Shown here piece by piece: positions 1-9,017 of a stretch of DNA of 53,540 nucleotides. The position numbers were made by a program, and so were the translations under genes. The stretch comes from CAADGL01 sp964643885. Lineage in GTDB: Bacteria > Planctomycetota > Phycisphaerae > UBA1845 > Fen-1342. Location: contig CAZXUI010000023.1 of assembly GCA_964643885.1 (NCBI GenBank), positions 1 through 53,540 of the forward strand, in the 5' to 3' direction. Numbering within the stretch: the stretch's first letter is position 1; each line of letters opens with the position of its first letter. The notes under the pieces are model-generated. The model was not told the origin of the DNA. It did no database searches and was given only the letters and a program-made list of their open reading frames with translations.

Positions 1-1128
1 TGCCGCATCTGCGGCATCTGCTCGGTCGGCCACACGACCGCCTCGGTCAAGGGCATCGAGGCCGCCTGCGGAATCCGCGTCAGCGAGCAGACCGTGCTGC
101 TGCGCAAGCTCCTTTTCTACGGCGAGCAGATGCAGAGCCACGTCCTGCACGTCTGCTTCCTGGCCGTGCCGGACTTCCTCGGCGTCGGCTCGGTCATCCC
201 GCTGGCCAACACGCATCCGCAGGTGGTGCAGCGCGCCCTGCGGCTCAAGAAACTGGCCAACGACCTGTGCGCGGCGGTCGGCGGACGCCACATTCACCCC
301 ATCGCCATGCACGTCGGCGGCTTTACCCATGTCCCGGCCGACGACGAGCTTCGCCACCTCCGCCAGCGGCTCGTCGACGCCCGGCCCGACCTGGCCGAGA
401 TGGCCGCGCTGCTTAAGCAGCTCCGCATCCCCGAGCTGCACCGACCCACCGAGTACGTCAGCCTGAAAGTCACCGACAACGGCGAATATGCCTTCTACGA
501 CGGGCAGATCGTCTCGACGCTCGACCCCAGGCCGACCGCCGTCGCCTCCTACCGCGACCGCGTCCGCGAAACCGTCGTCGAGCATTCCTCCGCCAAGCAC
601 TGCTCGTCGCCGAACGCCCCGTCGTACGCCGTCGGAGCCCTGGCCCGCTTCAACAACAACCACGCCCAGCTCCACCCGGCCGCGGCGGTCGTCGCGCGCG
701 AGCTCGGCCTGAGCGCGCCCTGCGACAACCCCTATCACAACAACACGGCCCAGCTCGTCGAAGTCGTGCACTGCGTCGAGAGCGCCGTCGAGCTGATCGA
801 TGAGCTGCTGGACCGCGGCCTGGTGCTCGAGCCGCTGGTTGCACCGACGCACTTCGGCCGCGGCGTCGGCGCCGCGGAGGTTCCGCGCGGACTGCTCTTC
901 CACGAATATACGGTCGGCCCCGACGGGATGATCCAGGACGCGAACCTGATCATTCCCACCGGCCAGAACCTGGCGAACATCGAGGCCGACCTGCGCGCCC
1001 TCGTGCCGCAGCTCATCGCGCGCCGGCTCTCGCGCGAAGAAATCACACTCCGGCTCGAGATGCTCATACGCGCATACGACCCGTGCATCTCGTGCTCGGT
1101 GCACTTCCTCGACATTCAGTGGGAGTGA
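1..1128 (+). CDS. [NiFe] hydrogenase large subunit, 5' truncated by window edge
   Basis: Catalytic large subunit of a [NiFe] hydrogenase, which interconverts H2 with protons and electrons. The visible 375 residues begin inside the N-terminal nickel-ligand motif (CRICGIC followed by SVGH) and end with the second ligand motif DPCISCSVH, so both cysteine pairs are present. Seven residues (FLDIQWE) follow the last His; in this family that tail is removed by a dedicated endopeptidase after nickel insertion, and the protease gene follows directly. The segment IIPTGQNLANIEADLR and the short C-terminal tail resemble cytosolic group 3 enzymes (Mvh, sulfhydrogenase or Hox types), but I cannot fix the subgroup without the small subunit, which must lie upstream. 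No signal or membrane segment is visible. The reading frame is open at base 1. Confidence 0.93.
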   Translation, partial: CRICGICSVGHTTASVKGIEAACGIRVSEQTVLLRKLLFYGEQMQSHVLHVCFLAVPDFLGVGSVIPLANTHPQVVQRALRLKKLANDLCAAVGGRHIHPIAMHVGGFTHVPADDELRHLRQRLVDARPDLAEMAALLKQLRIPELHRPTEYVSLKVTDNGEYAFYDGQIVSTLDPRPTAVASYRDRVRETVVEHSSAKHCSSPNAPSYAVGALARFNNNHAQLHPAAAVVARELGLSAPCDNPYHNNTAQLVEVVHCVESAVELIDELLDRGLVLEPLVAPTHFGRGVGAAEVPRGLLFHEYTVGPDGMIQDANLIIPTGQNLANIEADLRALVPQLIARRLSREEITLRLEMLIRAYDPCISCSVHFLDIQWE

Positions 1129-1129
1129 G

Positions 1130-1690
1130 ATGGCCGCCGTGACCGTCCACCTGCCGACGCTCGACCCCCAGCGCCCGCCGGCCGCTCGCGTCCGCGTGCT
1201 CGGTTGCGGCCGCTGGCTGCGCTGCGACGACCAGGTCGGCCTGCGGGCGGCCGAGTCGCTGCGCGCCCGCCTGCCGCCCGAATGCGAAGTGCTCGCCAGC
1301 CAGTCCCCGGGCGTGGACCTGCTCGCCGCGGGCGGCGAGGTCGACCTGCTCGTGATCGTCGACGCCTCACGCGCCACGGCACAGTGCCCCGTCGGCACGC
1401 CGATCCGTCTCATCTGGCGCAGCCCGGGTGCGCCCGGCCCGCGCGCCCGCATCGCCGCCGACTCCGCCCACGCGTCGCCGCACCTGCTCAGCGTCGGCCA
1501 GGCTTTGGCCCTGGCCGATTCCCTGGGCTCACTCCCGCGGCACGTGTGGATCTACGCGGTGGCCGGCCGAAGCTTCGATTTCGGCGAGCAGATATCGGCC
1601 GACGTCGAGCCCGGCCTGGCCGCCATCACGGATTGGATCGCCGCGGACGTGTCCGCCTGGCTCCGCTGCTGGCATCGGGCCCACCTCTGA
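1130..1690 (+). CDS. Hydrogenase maturation endopeptidase (HyaD/HycI/HoxW family)
   Basis: Predicted nickel-dependent protease that cleaves the C-terminal extension of the hydrogenase large subunit. The N-terminal GCGRWLRCDDQVG matches the family pattern GxGNxxRxDDxxG, which supplies the first metal-binding acid. VIVDASRA supplies the second acid and ASPHLLSV the histidine. The end, with YAVAGRSFDFGEQISADV, matches the usual family ending. Length (186 aa) is slightly above the typical 150-170. The ATG lies one base after the hydrogenase stop codon, so the two genes are almost certainly co-translated. The conserved Asn of the GxGN motif is replaced by Arg (GCGR), and the N-terminus carries about 20 extra residues. 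Cytosolic. Confidence 0.88.
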   Translation: MAAVTVHLPTLDPQRPPAARVRVLGCGRWLRCDDQVGLRAAESLRARLPPECEVLASQSPGVDLLAAGGEVDLLVIVDASRATAQCPVGTPIRLIWRSPGAPGPRARIAADSAHASPHLLSVGQALALADSLGSLPRHVWIYAVAGRSFDFGEQISADVEPGLAAITDWIAADVSAWLRCWHRAHL

Positions 1691-1828
1691 CCCGCTGCCC
1701 GGCCCCTCTTCGCCCCGTCTGGAACGCCGCTTGCCACAATCTTCTAAGCGCAACGTCGGCCGGATACGGGCGCCCGAAACCCCGAAGCCACGCCTGGCCG
1801 ACCAGGACCCGCACGGGAGTACCCCGCA

Positions 1829-3544
1829 ATGAAAACGGCAATCGAGAATCATGTCGCCTCCCCCGTTCGCCGGCATCCGCCCTACGTCGGACAGCGACTG
1901 CTCCATGACCCGCGCTACAACAAGGACGGCGCGTTCACCGCCGCCGAGCGCGACCGCCTCCACCTGCGCGGCCTTCTCCCGCCGACGCCGCTCTCGATGG
2001 GCGAACAGGTGGCGCTCGAGCTCGAGCACATCCGCGCCAAGCGCGACGACCTGGAGAAATTCATCGGCCTGGTCGCGCTTCAGAACCGCAACGAGACGCT
2101 CTTCTACCGCGTCCTGGTCGAGCACCTCGGCGAGCTGATGCCCATCGTCTACACACCGACCGTCGGCCACGCCTGCCAGAAGTACAGCCACATCTTCCGG
2201 CAGACGACCGGCATCTGGGTCACCCCCGACGACATCGGCGACATCCACGCCGTCCTGCGGAATGTGCCCGACCCGGCCGGCGTCCGCCTGATGGTCGTCA
2301 CCGACAACGAGCGCATCCTCGGCCTGGGCGACCAGGGCGCCGGCGGGATCGGCATCCCGATCGGCAAGATCTCGCTCTACGTCGCCGGTGCGGGCATCCA
2401 CCCGGCCCACTGCCTGCCCGTCAGCCTCGATGTGGGTACGGACAACGCGGACCTGCTCGACGACCCCTACTACATGGGCTATCGCCACCGCCGCCTGCGC
2501 GGCCGCGAATACGATGAGTTCCTCGAGGCCTTCGTCGAAGCCGTGCAGGACGTTTTCCCCCGCGCGCTGGTGCAGTGGGAGGATTTCCGCCAGACCAACG
2601 CCCTGCGCGTGCTCGATCGCTACCGCCGCCGCATCACGAGCTTTAACGACGACATTCAGGGAACGGCCGCCGTCACGCTGGCCGGCATCTGGGGGGCACT
2701 GCGAATCGTCGACCAGCCGCTCTCCAGGCAGCGGATCGTCTTCGCCGGCGCCGGAGCGGCCGGCGTCGGCATCGGCCGCCTGGTCGCCACGGCGATGCAC
2801 TCCGAAGGCACCGACGACGCGCAGATTCACCGCTCGCTGGTCTTCCTGGACAGCCAAGGGCTGCTCCACGAGGGCCGCGAGATGCGCGAGCCCTACAAAA
2901 AGGCCTACGCGATGCGGCGCGAGGAGATGCAGAGCTACGGCCTGGACGGCTCCGGTCCGCTGGACCTGCTCGAGGTGGTGCGCAAGGTCAAGCCGACCAT
3001 CCTCATCGGCACGACGGCCCAGCCCGGCGTCTTCACCGAGCAGATCATCCGCGCCATGGCCGAGCACACGCCGCGGCCGATCATCTTCGCCCTGAGCAAC
3101 CCGACCGCAAAGGCCGAGTGTCAGCCCGTCGACGCAATTCGCTGGACCGACGGCCGCGCCATCATCGCCACCGGCAGCCCCTTCGACCCGGTCGAGCACG
3201 GCGGGCGGAAGATCCAGATCGGCCAGGGCAACAACGTTTTCATCTTCCCCGGCCTCGGCCTGGGCGCGATCCTCTCCGAGGCCCGCCAGGTGAGCGACGA
3301 GCTGTTCACCGCCGCAGCCCAGGCACTGGCCGAATTCGTTCCGCCGGCACGGCTGGCGACCGGCGCGGTGTACCCGGACGTGGCCGACCTGCGCGAAGCG
3401 TGTGCCCGCGTCGCGATGGCTGTGATTCGGACGGCCCGCGACCAGGGTCTCGGCCGGATCGTCGAGGATGACGAAATCGAGCCCCTCGTGCGCCGTTCGA
3501 TGTGGTTCCCGGAGTACCTCGAGTACGACGGCGCCGAGGACTAG
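1829..3544 (+). CDS. maeA: NAD-type malic enzyme (oxaloacetate-decarboxylating)
   Basis: Oxidative decarboxylation of malate to pyruvate and CO2 with reduction of NAD(P). At 571 aa it has the length of the large eukaryote/E. coli MaeA-type malic enzymes rather than the short MaeB type. Visible motifs: MPIVYTPTVGHAC near residue 110 (substrate-binding Tyr), RILGLGDQGAGGIGIPIGK (catalytic region), SFNDDIQGTAAV (metal-binding acids) and the Rossmann motif VFAGAGAAGVGIGRLV. FALSNPTAKAEC follows as expected. ATG 1829 is preceded by a GGGAGT stretch nine bases upstream. It stands 138 bp after the hydrogenase protease gene and may form its own transcription unit. NAD versus NADP preference cannot be judged safely from sequence alone. 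Confidence 0.95.
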   Translation: MKTAIENHVASPVRRHPPYVGQRLLHDPRYNKDGAFTAAERDRLHLRGLLPPTPLSMGEQVALELEHIRAKRDDLEKFIGLVALQNRNETLFYRVLVEHLGELMPIVYTPTVGHACQKYSHIFRQTTGIWVTPDDIGDIHAVLRNVPDPAGVRLMVVTDNERILGLGDQGAGGIGIPIGKISLYVAGAGIHPAHCLPVSLDVGTDNADLLDDPYYMGYRHRRLRGREYDEFLEAFVEAVQDVFPRALVQWEDFRQTNALRVLDRYRRRITSFNDDIQGTAAVTLAGIWGALRIVDQPLSRQRIVFAGAGAAGVGIGRLVATAMHSEGTDDAQIHRSLVFLDSQGLLHEGREMREPYKKAYAMRREEMQSYGLDGSGPLDLLEVVRKVKPTILIGTTAQPGVFTEQIIRAMAEHTPRPIIFALSNPTAKAECQPVDAIRWTDGRAIIATGSPFDPVEHGGRKIQIGQGNNVFIFPGLGLGAILSEARQVSDELFTAAAQALAEFVPPARLATGAVYPDVADLREACARVAMAVIRTARDQGLGRIVEDDEIEPLVRRSMWFPEYLEYDGAED

Positions 3545-3559
3545 CTCGCCTTCGGCGAG
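3545..3559 (+). terminator. Small hairpin directly after the malic enzyme gene
   Basis: CTCGCC, a three-base loop TTC and GGCGAG form a perfect six-pair stem starting at the base after the stop codon. No T-run follows, so intrinsic termination is only a possibility; it could instead stabilise the 3' end. Confidence 0.35.
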
Positions 3560-3848
3560 GGGCGGCAGCACTTCGGTTCTGCGTTCCCCGCCGCCGCCCC
3601 GCTTGTTCTCCCGGCCGGCGATCGTCGCCGTGCCTGGCGCACGGCTTCTGACACAGCCTGGGCTCCCTGCCACCGGTTCGCCAAATGCGCCGAACCGCGC
3701 CGCAACGTCTCATTCGAGCCGCGTTAAAAAAACCCCCCGGTCTTTTGAATTCCCTTCCCCGCCGGCCTGCGTTATCTATCAGATAGTTCGGCTGCGATTC
3801 GCCGTCCCGACCGGCCGGCCGGCTCGCCACCACGTGGAGCGATCGCCT
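3560..3848. other. Intergenic stretch upstream of the ABC exporter genes
   Basis: About 300 bases without a convincing gene. The open frame that runs into the ABC gene is low-complexity upstream of 3849. An A7/C6 run lies near 3725-3738, and a short palindrome CTATCAGATAG lies near 3775-3786, about 65 bases before the start codon, where an operator or promoter could sit. No clear -35/-10 pair was found. Confidence 0.4.
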
Positions 3849-4811
3849 GTGAACGACGCCCTGATCCTCAGCGAGGTCAGCAAACGCTTCGGCGACTTCG
3901 TCGCCGTCGACGGGCTCAGCCTGCACGCCCCGGCGGGCCAGGTGCACGGCTTCCTCGGCCCCAACGGCGCCGGCAAGACGACGACCCTCCGCATGGTCAT
4001 GAGCATCCTCTACCCCGACAGCGGCTCGATCTCCGTGCTCGGTCACCCCCGCGCCATCGACGTCAAGGACCGCATCGGCTACCTGCCCGAGGAGCGCGGC
4101 CTGTATCGCAAGATGACCGTCGAGCAGACGCTCCGCTACATCGGCCGGCTCAAGGGCATGTCCTCTGCCGTTCTCGCGAGAAAGATTCCCGAGCAGCTCG
4201 AACGCGTCGGCCTTCAGGACTGGCGCCGCAAACGCGTCGAGACGCTCTCGAAAGGCATGCAGCAGAAGGTCCAGTTCGTCGCCACGATTCTGCACGACCC
4301 TGAGCTCGTCATCCTCGACGAGCCCTTCAGCGGCCTCGACCCGCTCAATGCGGAAGTCCTCAAGGACCTCATGCTCGAGCTCAAGGCCCGCGGCGCCACC
4401 GTCATCTTCTCCACCCACGAGATGGAGTCGGCCGAACGCCTCTGCGACCGCATCGTCCTGATCAACCGCGGCCGCAAGCTGATCGACGGCTCGGTCGCCT
4501 CCGTCCGGGCGCGCTTCTCGACCCGCATGCTCACGCTCGAAGGCGAAGGCGACTTTCAGCCGCTTCGGCTCGTGCCCGGCGTCGCCCGGGCCGAGATCAC
4601 CGCCGGCCATGCCCGCCTCGAGCTGGCCGACGGCGGCGACCCCGACGCCGTCCTCCGCCGCGCCATCGACCTGGGCCGGATCACCCGTTTCGAAATGCAC
4701 CGTCCCAACCTGCGCGAGATCTTCGTTTCGCTCGTCGGCACGGACCACGACGGGCTCGCCGCCGCCCGCCGCCCGGCTGCGGCACGTCAGCCCCAGGAGG
4801 CCGCCCGATGA
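3849..4811 (+). CDS. ABC transporter ATP-binding protein (NatA/CcmA type)
   Basis: ATPase subunit of an ABC-2 type exporter. From the GTG start the protein is 320 aa. GPNGAGKT (Walker A) is near residue 38, LSKGMQQK (signature) near 135, LVILDEP (Walker B) near 155 and STHEM (H-loop) near 190. A C-terminal extension of about 90 residues follows the ATPase core, as in the subfamily carrying DUF4162-like tails. GTG 3849 was chosen because GGAG sits nine bases upstream (3836-3839) and the family N-terminus (ALILSEVSKRFGDF) begins there; the open frame reaches further upstream but is low-complexity. The stop overlaps the permease ATG by four bases, so the two are translationally coupled. Substrate unknown; NatAB-like sodium or drug export is possible. 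Confidence 0.92.
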   Translation: MNDALILSEVSKRFGDFVAVDGLSLHAPAGQVHGFLGPNGAGKTTTLRMVMSILYPDSGSISVLGHPRAIDVKDRIGYLPEERGLYRKMTVEQTLRYIGRLKGMSSAVLARKIPEQLERVGLQDWRRKRVETLSKGMQQKVQFVATILHDPELVILDEPFSGLDPLNAEVLKDLMLELKARGATVIFSTHEMESAERLCDRIVLINRGRKLIDGSVASVRARFSTRMLTLEGEGDFQPLRLVPGVARAEITAGHARLELADGGDPDAVLRRAIDLGRITRFEMHRPNLREIFVSLVGTDHDGLAAARRPAAARQPQEAAR

Positions 4812-6058
4812 GCAAGGTCCTCACCGTCGCCTGGCGCGAGTTCCTCGAAACCGTCCGCACGCGCGCCTTCTTCTTCGGCGTCATCCTGATGCCCGCGCTG
4901 CTGCTGGGCGCGATCTTCGCGACCGACCGCATCTCCAAGATCACCGAGAAGGAGGTCCAGCCGCCGAAGCTGATCGCCGTGGTCGACCACCACGGCCAGG
5001 TATTCGCCGAGCTCGCCCGAAAGATCGACGAATACAACGAGCAGCGGCCGCAGCAGCCGCTCATGCTCGAACAGGTCGACCCCGGCTCCGTCTCGCGCGA
5101 GAAGCTGGTCCAGCGCGTCAACGACGGCCACATCTACGCCTACCTGTGGATTCCCGCCGAAGCGGTCACGGGCGACGCGGAGGTCACGCTCGGCCGGCGC
5201 GACAGCCAGCTCCGCATGCGCGAGCTGCTGGCCCGCATGCTCCGCGAGGCCGTGACCGCCGTGCGCTTCGCCACGGCCGATCCCCCCATCGACGTGCAGC
5301 GCGTCGCGCAATTGCAGCGCGGCGTCCCGGTCGCCAGCGTCGACGTCGGCTCCGGCCAGAAGACGACCGACGACGAGCTGGTGCGCGTGCTCACGCCCTT
5401 CGCCGTGATGTTCCTGCTCTACATGGGCACCTTCGGCATAAGCTGGGGGCTGCTCACGAGCGTGCTGGAGGAGAAGAACTCGCGCGTCGTGGAGGTGCTG
5501 CTCTCGGCGTGCAGCCCGACCCAGCTCATGGCCGGCAAGATTCTCGGCATGGTCCTGGTCGGCGTGCTGATGCTCGCCATCTGGGCGGCCGTCGGCGTCA
5601 GCGCCGCCCACGCCCGCGGCGTCACCTACGCGCTCGGCGGCCTGCGGCTCGTCTACGTCCTGCTCTATTTCATCCCGGGCTTCCTGCTGATGGCCTCCGT
5701 CCTGGGCGCGATCGGCGCTGCGTGCAACACGCTCAAGGACGCCCAGAGCATGGCCTCCCCGCTCTCGCTGCTCAACATCGTCCCGATGGTGCTCTGGTTC
5801 CAGATTTCGCAGAACCCCGCCAGCATGCTCAGCATGGTGCTCAGCTTCATCCCCCCCATCACGCCCTTCGTGATGGTCCTGCGCATCTGCACCTATCCCG
5901 GCCTGCCGCTGTGGGAGATCATCGCCACGCAGGTCGTGCTCTGGGCCTCGGTCGTCGTGATGATCTGGGCCGCGGGCAAGGTCTTCCGCGTCGGATTGCT
6001 GATGTACGGCAAGCCCCCCTCACCCAGCGAGCTGCTGCGCTGGATTCGCTACGCCTGA
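4808..6058 (+). CDS. ABC-2 type permease (NatB-like)
   Basis: Membrane partner of the preceding ATPase; the ATGA overlap at 4808 indicates coupled translation. The 416-aa protein has one N-terminal membrane helix (about residues 20-38), a soluble loop of roughly 150 residues, then a cluster of about five hydrophobic helices in the C-terminal half. The sequence VLEEKNSRVVEVLLSA is the characteristic cytoplasmic amphipathic segment of ABC-2 permeases of the NatB/YhaP group. Such pairs export ions, drugs or lipids across the cytoplasmic membrane; the substrate cannot be told from sequence. The gene ends 16 bases before the convergent aminotransferase gene. Confidence 0.9.
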   Translation: MSKVLTVAWREFLETVRTRAFFFGVILMPALLLGAIFATDRISKITEKEVQPPKLIAVVDHHGQVFAELARKIDEYNEQRPQQPLMLEQVDPGSVSREKLVQRVNDGHIYAYLWIPAEAVTGDAEVTLGRRDSQLRMRELLARMLREAVTAVRFATADPPIDVQRVAQLQRGVPVASVDVGSGQKTTDDELVRVLTPFAVMFLLYMGTFGISWGLLTSVLEEKNSRVVEVLLSACSPTQLMAGKILGMVLVGVLMLAIWAAVGVSAAHARGVTYALGGLRLVYVLLYFIPGFLLMASVLGAIGAACNTLKDAQSMASPLSLLNIVPMVLWFQISQNPASMLSMVLSFIPPITPFVMVLRICTYPGLPLWEIIATQVVLWASVVVMIWAAGKVFRVGLLMYGKPPSPSELLRWIRYA

Positions 6059-6074
6059 GCGGCGGACCGGCTCG

Positions 6075-7373
6075 CTACGCCGGCAGGCCGCCCGCCAGCA
6101 CAGCCTCGACCGCATCGCAGAACAGATCGAGCTCCGGCAACGTCGTGTAGACGTTCGGCGTCACGCGCACACCGCGGATCTCGTCGTGCTCGATCGCCAC
6201 TGTGAAAATGCGGTGCCGCTTCCAGAGATGATCCACGAGCCGGGCCGGCTCCACGTCGCGAATCGCCATCGTCGCGATTCCGCCGCAGTGCTCCGGCTCG
6301 AGCCGCGTATACAGCCGCACGCGCTCGTCCTCCAGCAGCCGCCGCGCCCAGCGATCGCGCAGGTAGCGGAAGCGCGCTTCCTTGCGCTTCGGCCCGATCG
6401 CTTCGTGCAGCGTCAGCGCCTCCGCGATCGCCAGCCGGTTCGCCGCCGGGTGCGTGCCGATTTCCTCGAACTTGCGGATGTTCTCGCCCCGCGGCTCCGG
6501 GGCGGCCATCAGCGGCCACAACCCGGCGATCTTCTCGCGCCGCACGTAGAGAAACCCCGTCCCGTGCGGCGCGGTCAGCCACTTGTGCAGGCTCGTTCCG
6601 TAGTAGTCGCACTCCAGCTCGTCGCGCTCGAAGGCGATGTGCGCGAAGGCGTGAGCCCCGTCGACGATCACCGGAATGTCGTGCTCGCGCCCCAGCCGGC
6701 ACAGGTCGCGCACCGGCATGAGCTGCCCGGTCAGAAAGACCGCGTGCGAGCAGAGCAGCACCTTGGTCTTCGGCGTGATCGCCCGCCGGTACGCCTCCAC
6801 CACCTCCGCCCCGCTCTGCACCGGCGAATGGACGTGAACCAACTTCAGCTTGATCCCGTCCCGCAGCTCGCGCTGCCGGTAGGTGTTGATCATCCGCGGG
6901 TAGTCGAGCTCGGTGGTGACGACCTCGTCGCCCGCCTTCAGGTCCATGCCGTAGATGCAGACCTCCAGCGCCTCGCTGGCGTTCCGCGTGATCGCCATCT
7001 CCTCGGTGTCGCAGCCGAACGCACGCGAGAGCCGCTCGCGAACCGTCTCGACCTGCGGGTCGAGCTTCTGCCACAGATGCAGCGCCGGCGCGTTGTTCGA
7101 GAACTCCAGGTGCCGCCGCATCGCCTCCTGCACCACCGCCGGCGACGGGCTCACTCCCCCGTTGTTGAGGTTGATGATGCTGCGGTCCACCGTGTACGCC
7201 TGCTGGATCGCCATCCAGAAGTCTTCATCAGCCGCCAGGTCCTCCGGCGTTCGCCCCGCGGCCTTCTCCTGGGCCGCCTGCACGCGCTGAAGCGCATCAT
7301 CCCGAAGCGCACACCACCCCAGCACCCCCAGCGCCAGCCCCCGCTGAACGAACTCGCGTCGGGTCGTGCTCAT
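6075..7373 (-). CDS. Tat-exported class V aminotransferase-fold PLP enzyme
   Basis: PLP-dependent fold-type I protein of the class V family (cysteine desulfurase / isopenicillin-N epimerase-like), 432 aa. The N-terminus STTRREFVQRGLALGVLG is a twin-arginine signal, so the folded holoenzyme would be exported. VDGAH (Asp238, cofactor ring contact) and YYGTSLHKWL (Lys264, Schiff-base lysine) are both intact. NLNNGGVSPSP near residue 70 and GIATMAI near 340 also fit the family. The convergent downstream neighbour is the ABC permease; upstream on the same strand is the retropepsin-like gene, 117 bp away. The reaction is unknown; epimerase or lyase activity on amino-acid derivatives is the usual guess for this subgroup. 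Confidence 0.9.
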   Translation of the reverse strand: MSTTRREFVQRGLALGVLGWCALRDDALQRVQAAQEKAAGRTPEDLAADEDFWMAIQQAYTVDRSIINLNNGGVSPSPAVVQEAMRRHLEFSNNAPALHLWQKLDPQVETVRERLSRAFGCDTEEMAITRNASEALEVCIYGMDLKAGDEVVTTELDYPRMINTYRQRELRDGIKLKLVHVHSPVQSGAEVVEAYRRAITPKTKVLLCSHAVFLTGQLMPVRDLCRLGREHDIPVIVDGAHAFAHIAFERDELECDYYGTSLHKWLTAPHGTGFLYVRREKIAGLWPLMAAPEPRGENIRKFEEIGTHPAANRLAIAEALTLHEAIGPKRKEARFRYLRDRWARRLLEDERVRLYTRLEPEHCGGIATMAIRDVEPARLVDHLWKRHRIFTVAIEHDEIRGVRVTPNVYTTLPELDLFCDAVEAVLAGGLPA

Positions 7374-7490
7374 CGTCGCCTCCTCGTTGGCCGCGTTCCG
7401 CTCCGCCCGCCTTCGCTTCGCGCCGCTTTGCTCCCCAGAGCCGCGCGAATCGACCTCAATACGCCGCGCATCGGCCGCGATAGGCGCGCA

Positions 7491-8939
7491 CTAGGACTCG
7501 ATCCACTGCACCCACATCCGGCACCGCGGCAGGTCCACCGTAAACGTGCGCATCTCACGAAAGACCGGCATTCCGATCAGAAGATCGATCTGCACGCCCA
7601 GCGCCGGGCTCAGAATGTTGTCCAAAACGTCCAGCCCCAGCCCGCCGACATTCTCGAACCGCCGCGCGCCCAGCGAAAAATCGATCCCGGGCGTCAGCAT
7701 CAGCTCCGCCTCCCCGCCCTGCCCCACGCCCATTCCCGCCACCGGCAGCGACTTGATCGGCTTATCCGGAAAGATCTCCCGCAATCTCTGCGGCGACGCC
7801 GCCAATGCATCGGCCCCACTGTCCAGCAGTGCAACGATCGGCCGGCCGTTCATCACCACCGGCGCCAGCAGCTTGGAATCCCCCACGACGCGCAGCTCGA
7901 CCGGCTCACCGGCGCCGGCCGCCTCCGACGACGGCTCCACCCGCAGGACGCCCTGCCCGAAATCCATCGCGAACCGCCCCGACGCGAAGACCCCCGTCCC
8001 CAGGATTCCGTCCACCGTGCCCGCGCTGGCCGCCCGCACGCCGAAAATCCGCGTCATCACCCGCCGCAGCCCGATCGACCCGAGCTCCAGCTTCTCGATC
8101 ACCGCCTGGCCGGAGGTATCCAGCCCGCCGACGCCCCGCACCTTCGCCTGCGCCACCGACTCGAGCCCGATCTCCTCGGCCACGCTCGTATCGAGCGACA
8201 GCGTGATGCTCCCGCCCGTATCGAGAATCACGCGATAGGGCCCCTTCCCGTTGATCATCACATCCACGCTCGGCAGGTTGATCACCGCGATCGCCGGCAT
8301 CGGCGCTTCGCCGTAGTGCTCGATCTGATTCAGCGGCTCGCGGCCGATCGCCGCGTAGAACTCGGCCAGCCCCTCGACCGATTCGTGGATGAACGTCTCC
8401 GGATACCCGTTCTTCGGGTCCACCACGCGCTGCAACCGGCGCACGAGCCGGGCCATGCCGTCGAGCTGATTGACCTGCATGCGGTAATTCAGCACCGCCA
8501 CAAGCTCCGAGGCGCCCGGCTGATCCAGTTTCGCCAGCGCCTCGGCCGCCTCGCCGGCCGACCGCACCTCGCCCCGCGCCAGATGCGCCGTCACCATGGT
8601 CGCCAGCGCAGCCGCATCCTTCGTCGGCCGCGGCAGCTCAGCGATCATCGCCTCGGCCTGCTTCAACCGCCCCGCCCGCCACAGCGCCCGCGCCGCGAGC
8701 CCCTTGAGCTCCTCCACCCGCGGATGCCGCTCCAGGGCCGCCTCCGCCAGCTCGACCCCCCGCCTCCAGTCATCCGCTTTCCACGCGATCTCGATCGCCT
8801 CGCGGTAGGCCGAGATACTCTGCGCCTTCTCTGCCCGCGCGGCCGCCGGCCCCACCTTCTCGCGCCACGGATTCTCCGCCTCCGGGGTGGCGGGAATCAG
8901 CAGCAGCACGACGACGCCCATCAGAATTTCACCGACCAC
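7491..8939 (-). CDS. Exported retropepsin-like aspartyl protease with helical repeats
   Basis: The N-terminal half (about residues 30-190) is a TPR-like helical array; the C-terminal half holds two aspartic-protease-like lobes. The first has ILDTGGS with a following DGILGTGVFA; the second has ALLDSGAD with a following DLLIGMPVF. This two-lobe arrangement in one chain is typical of bacterial clan AA secreted proteins. A hydrophobic segment (MGVVVLLLIPATPEA) suggests a signal peptide, though it lacks basic residues. I chose GTG 8939 because AGGAG (8948-8952 on the complement) stands eight bases upstream; ATG 8921 and ATG 9011 are alternatives. It lies close behind the hydrolase gene on the same strand and is probably co-transcribed. 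Substrate unknown. Confidence 0.78.
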   Translation of the reverse strand: MVGEILMGVVVLLLIPATPEAENPWREKVGPAAARAEKAQSISAYREAIEIAWKADDWRRGVELAEAALERHPRVEELKGLAARALWRAGRLKQAEAMIAELPRPTKDAAALATMVTAHLARGEVRSAGEAAEALAKLDQPGASELVAVLNYRMQVNQLDGMARLVRRLQRVVDPKNGYPETFIHESVEGLAEFYAAIGREPLNQIEHYGEAPMPAIAVINLPSVDVMINGKGPYRVILDTGGSITLSLDTSVAEEIGLESVAQAKVRGVGGLDTSGQAVIEKLELGSIGLRRVMTRIFGVRAASAGTVDGILGTGVFASGRFAMDFGQGVLRVEPSSEAAGAGEPVELRVVGDSKLLAPVVMNGRPIVALLDSGADALAASPQRLREIFPDKPIKSLPVAGMGVGQGGEAELMLTPGIDFSLGARRFENVGGLGLDVLDNILSPALGVQIDLLIGMPVFREMRTFTVDLPRCRMWVQWIES

Positions 8940-9017
8940 GCGATCATCTCCTCGCGCTTCGGAAGCACAGCGATTCGCTCCCCGAATCTCTGCGCCTCGA
9001 ACGCCGCCCATGCCACC

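Noticed and set aside
1529..3673. A 714-codon minus-strand frame opposite the malic enzyme gene
   Set aside because: Antisense to a gene with complete family motifs; no ribosome site or recognisable domain.
3775..3786. CTATCAGATAG palindrome before the ABC exporter as an operator
   Set aside because: Only five-base arms; too short to separate from chance, so it is mentioned only in the intergenic entry.
8921..8947. A nine-codon leader peptide whose TGA overlaps an ATG of the retropepsin-like gene
   Set aside because: The AGGAG block is adjacent to its ATG, too close for normal initiation, and fits the in-frame GTG at 8939 far better.
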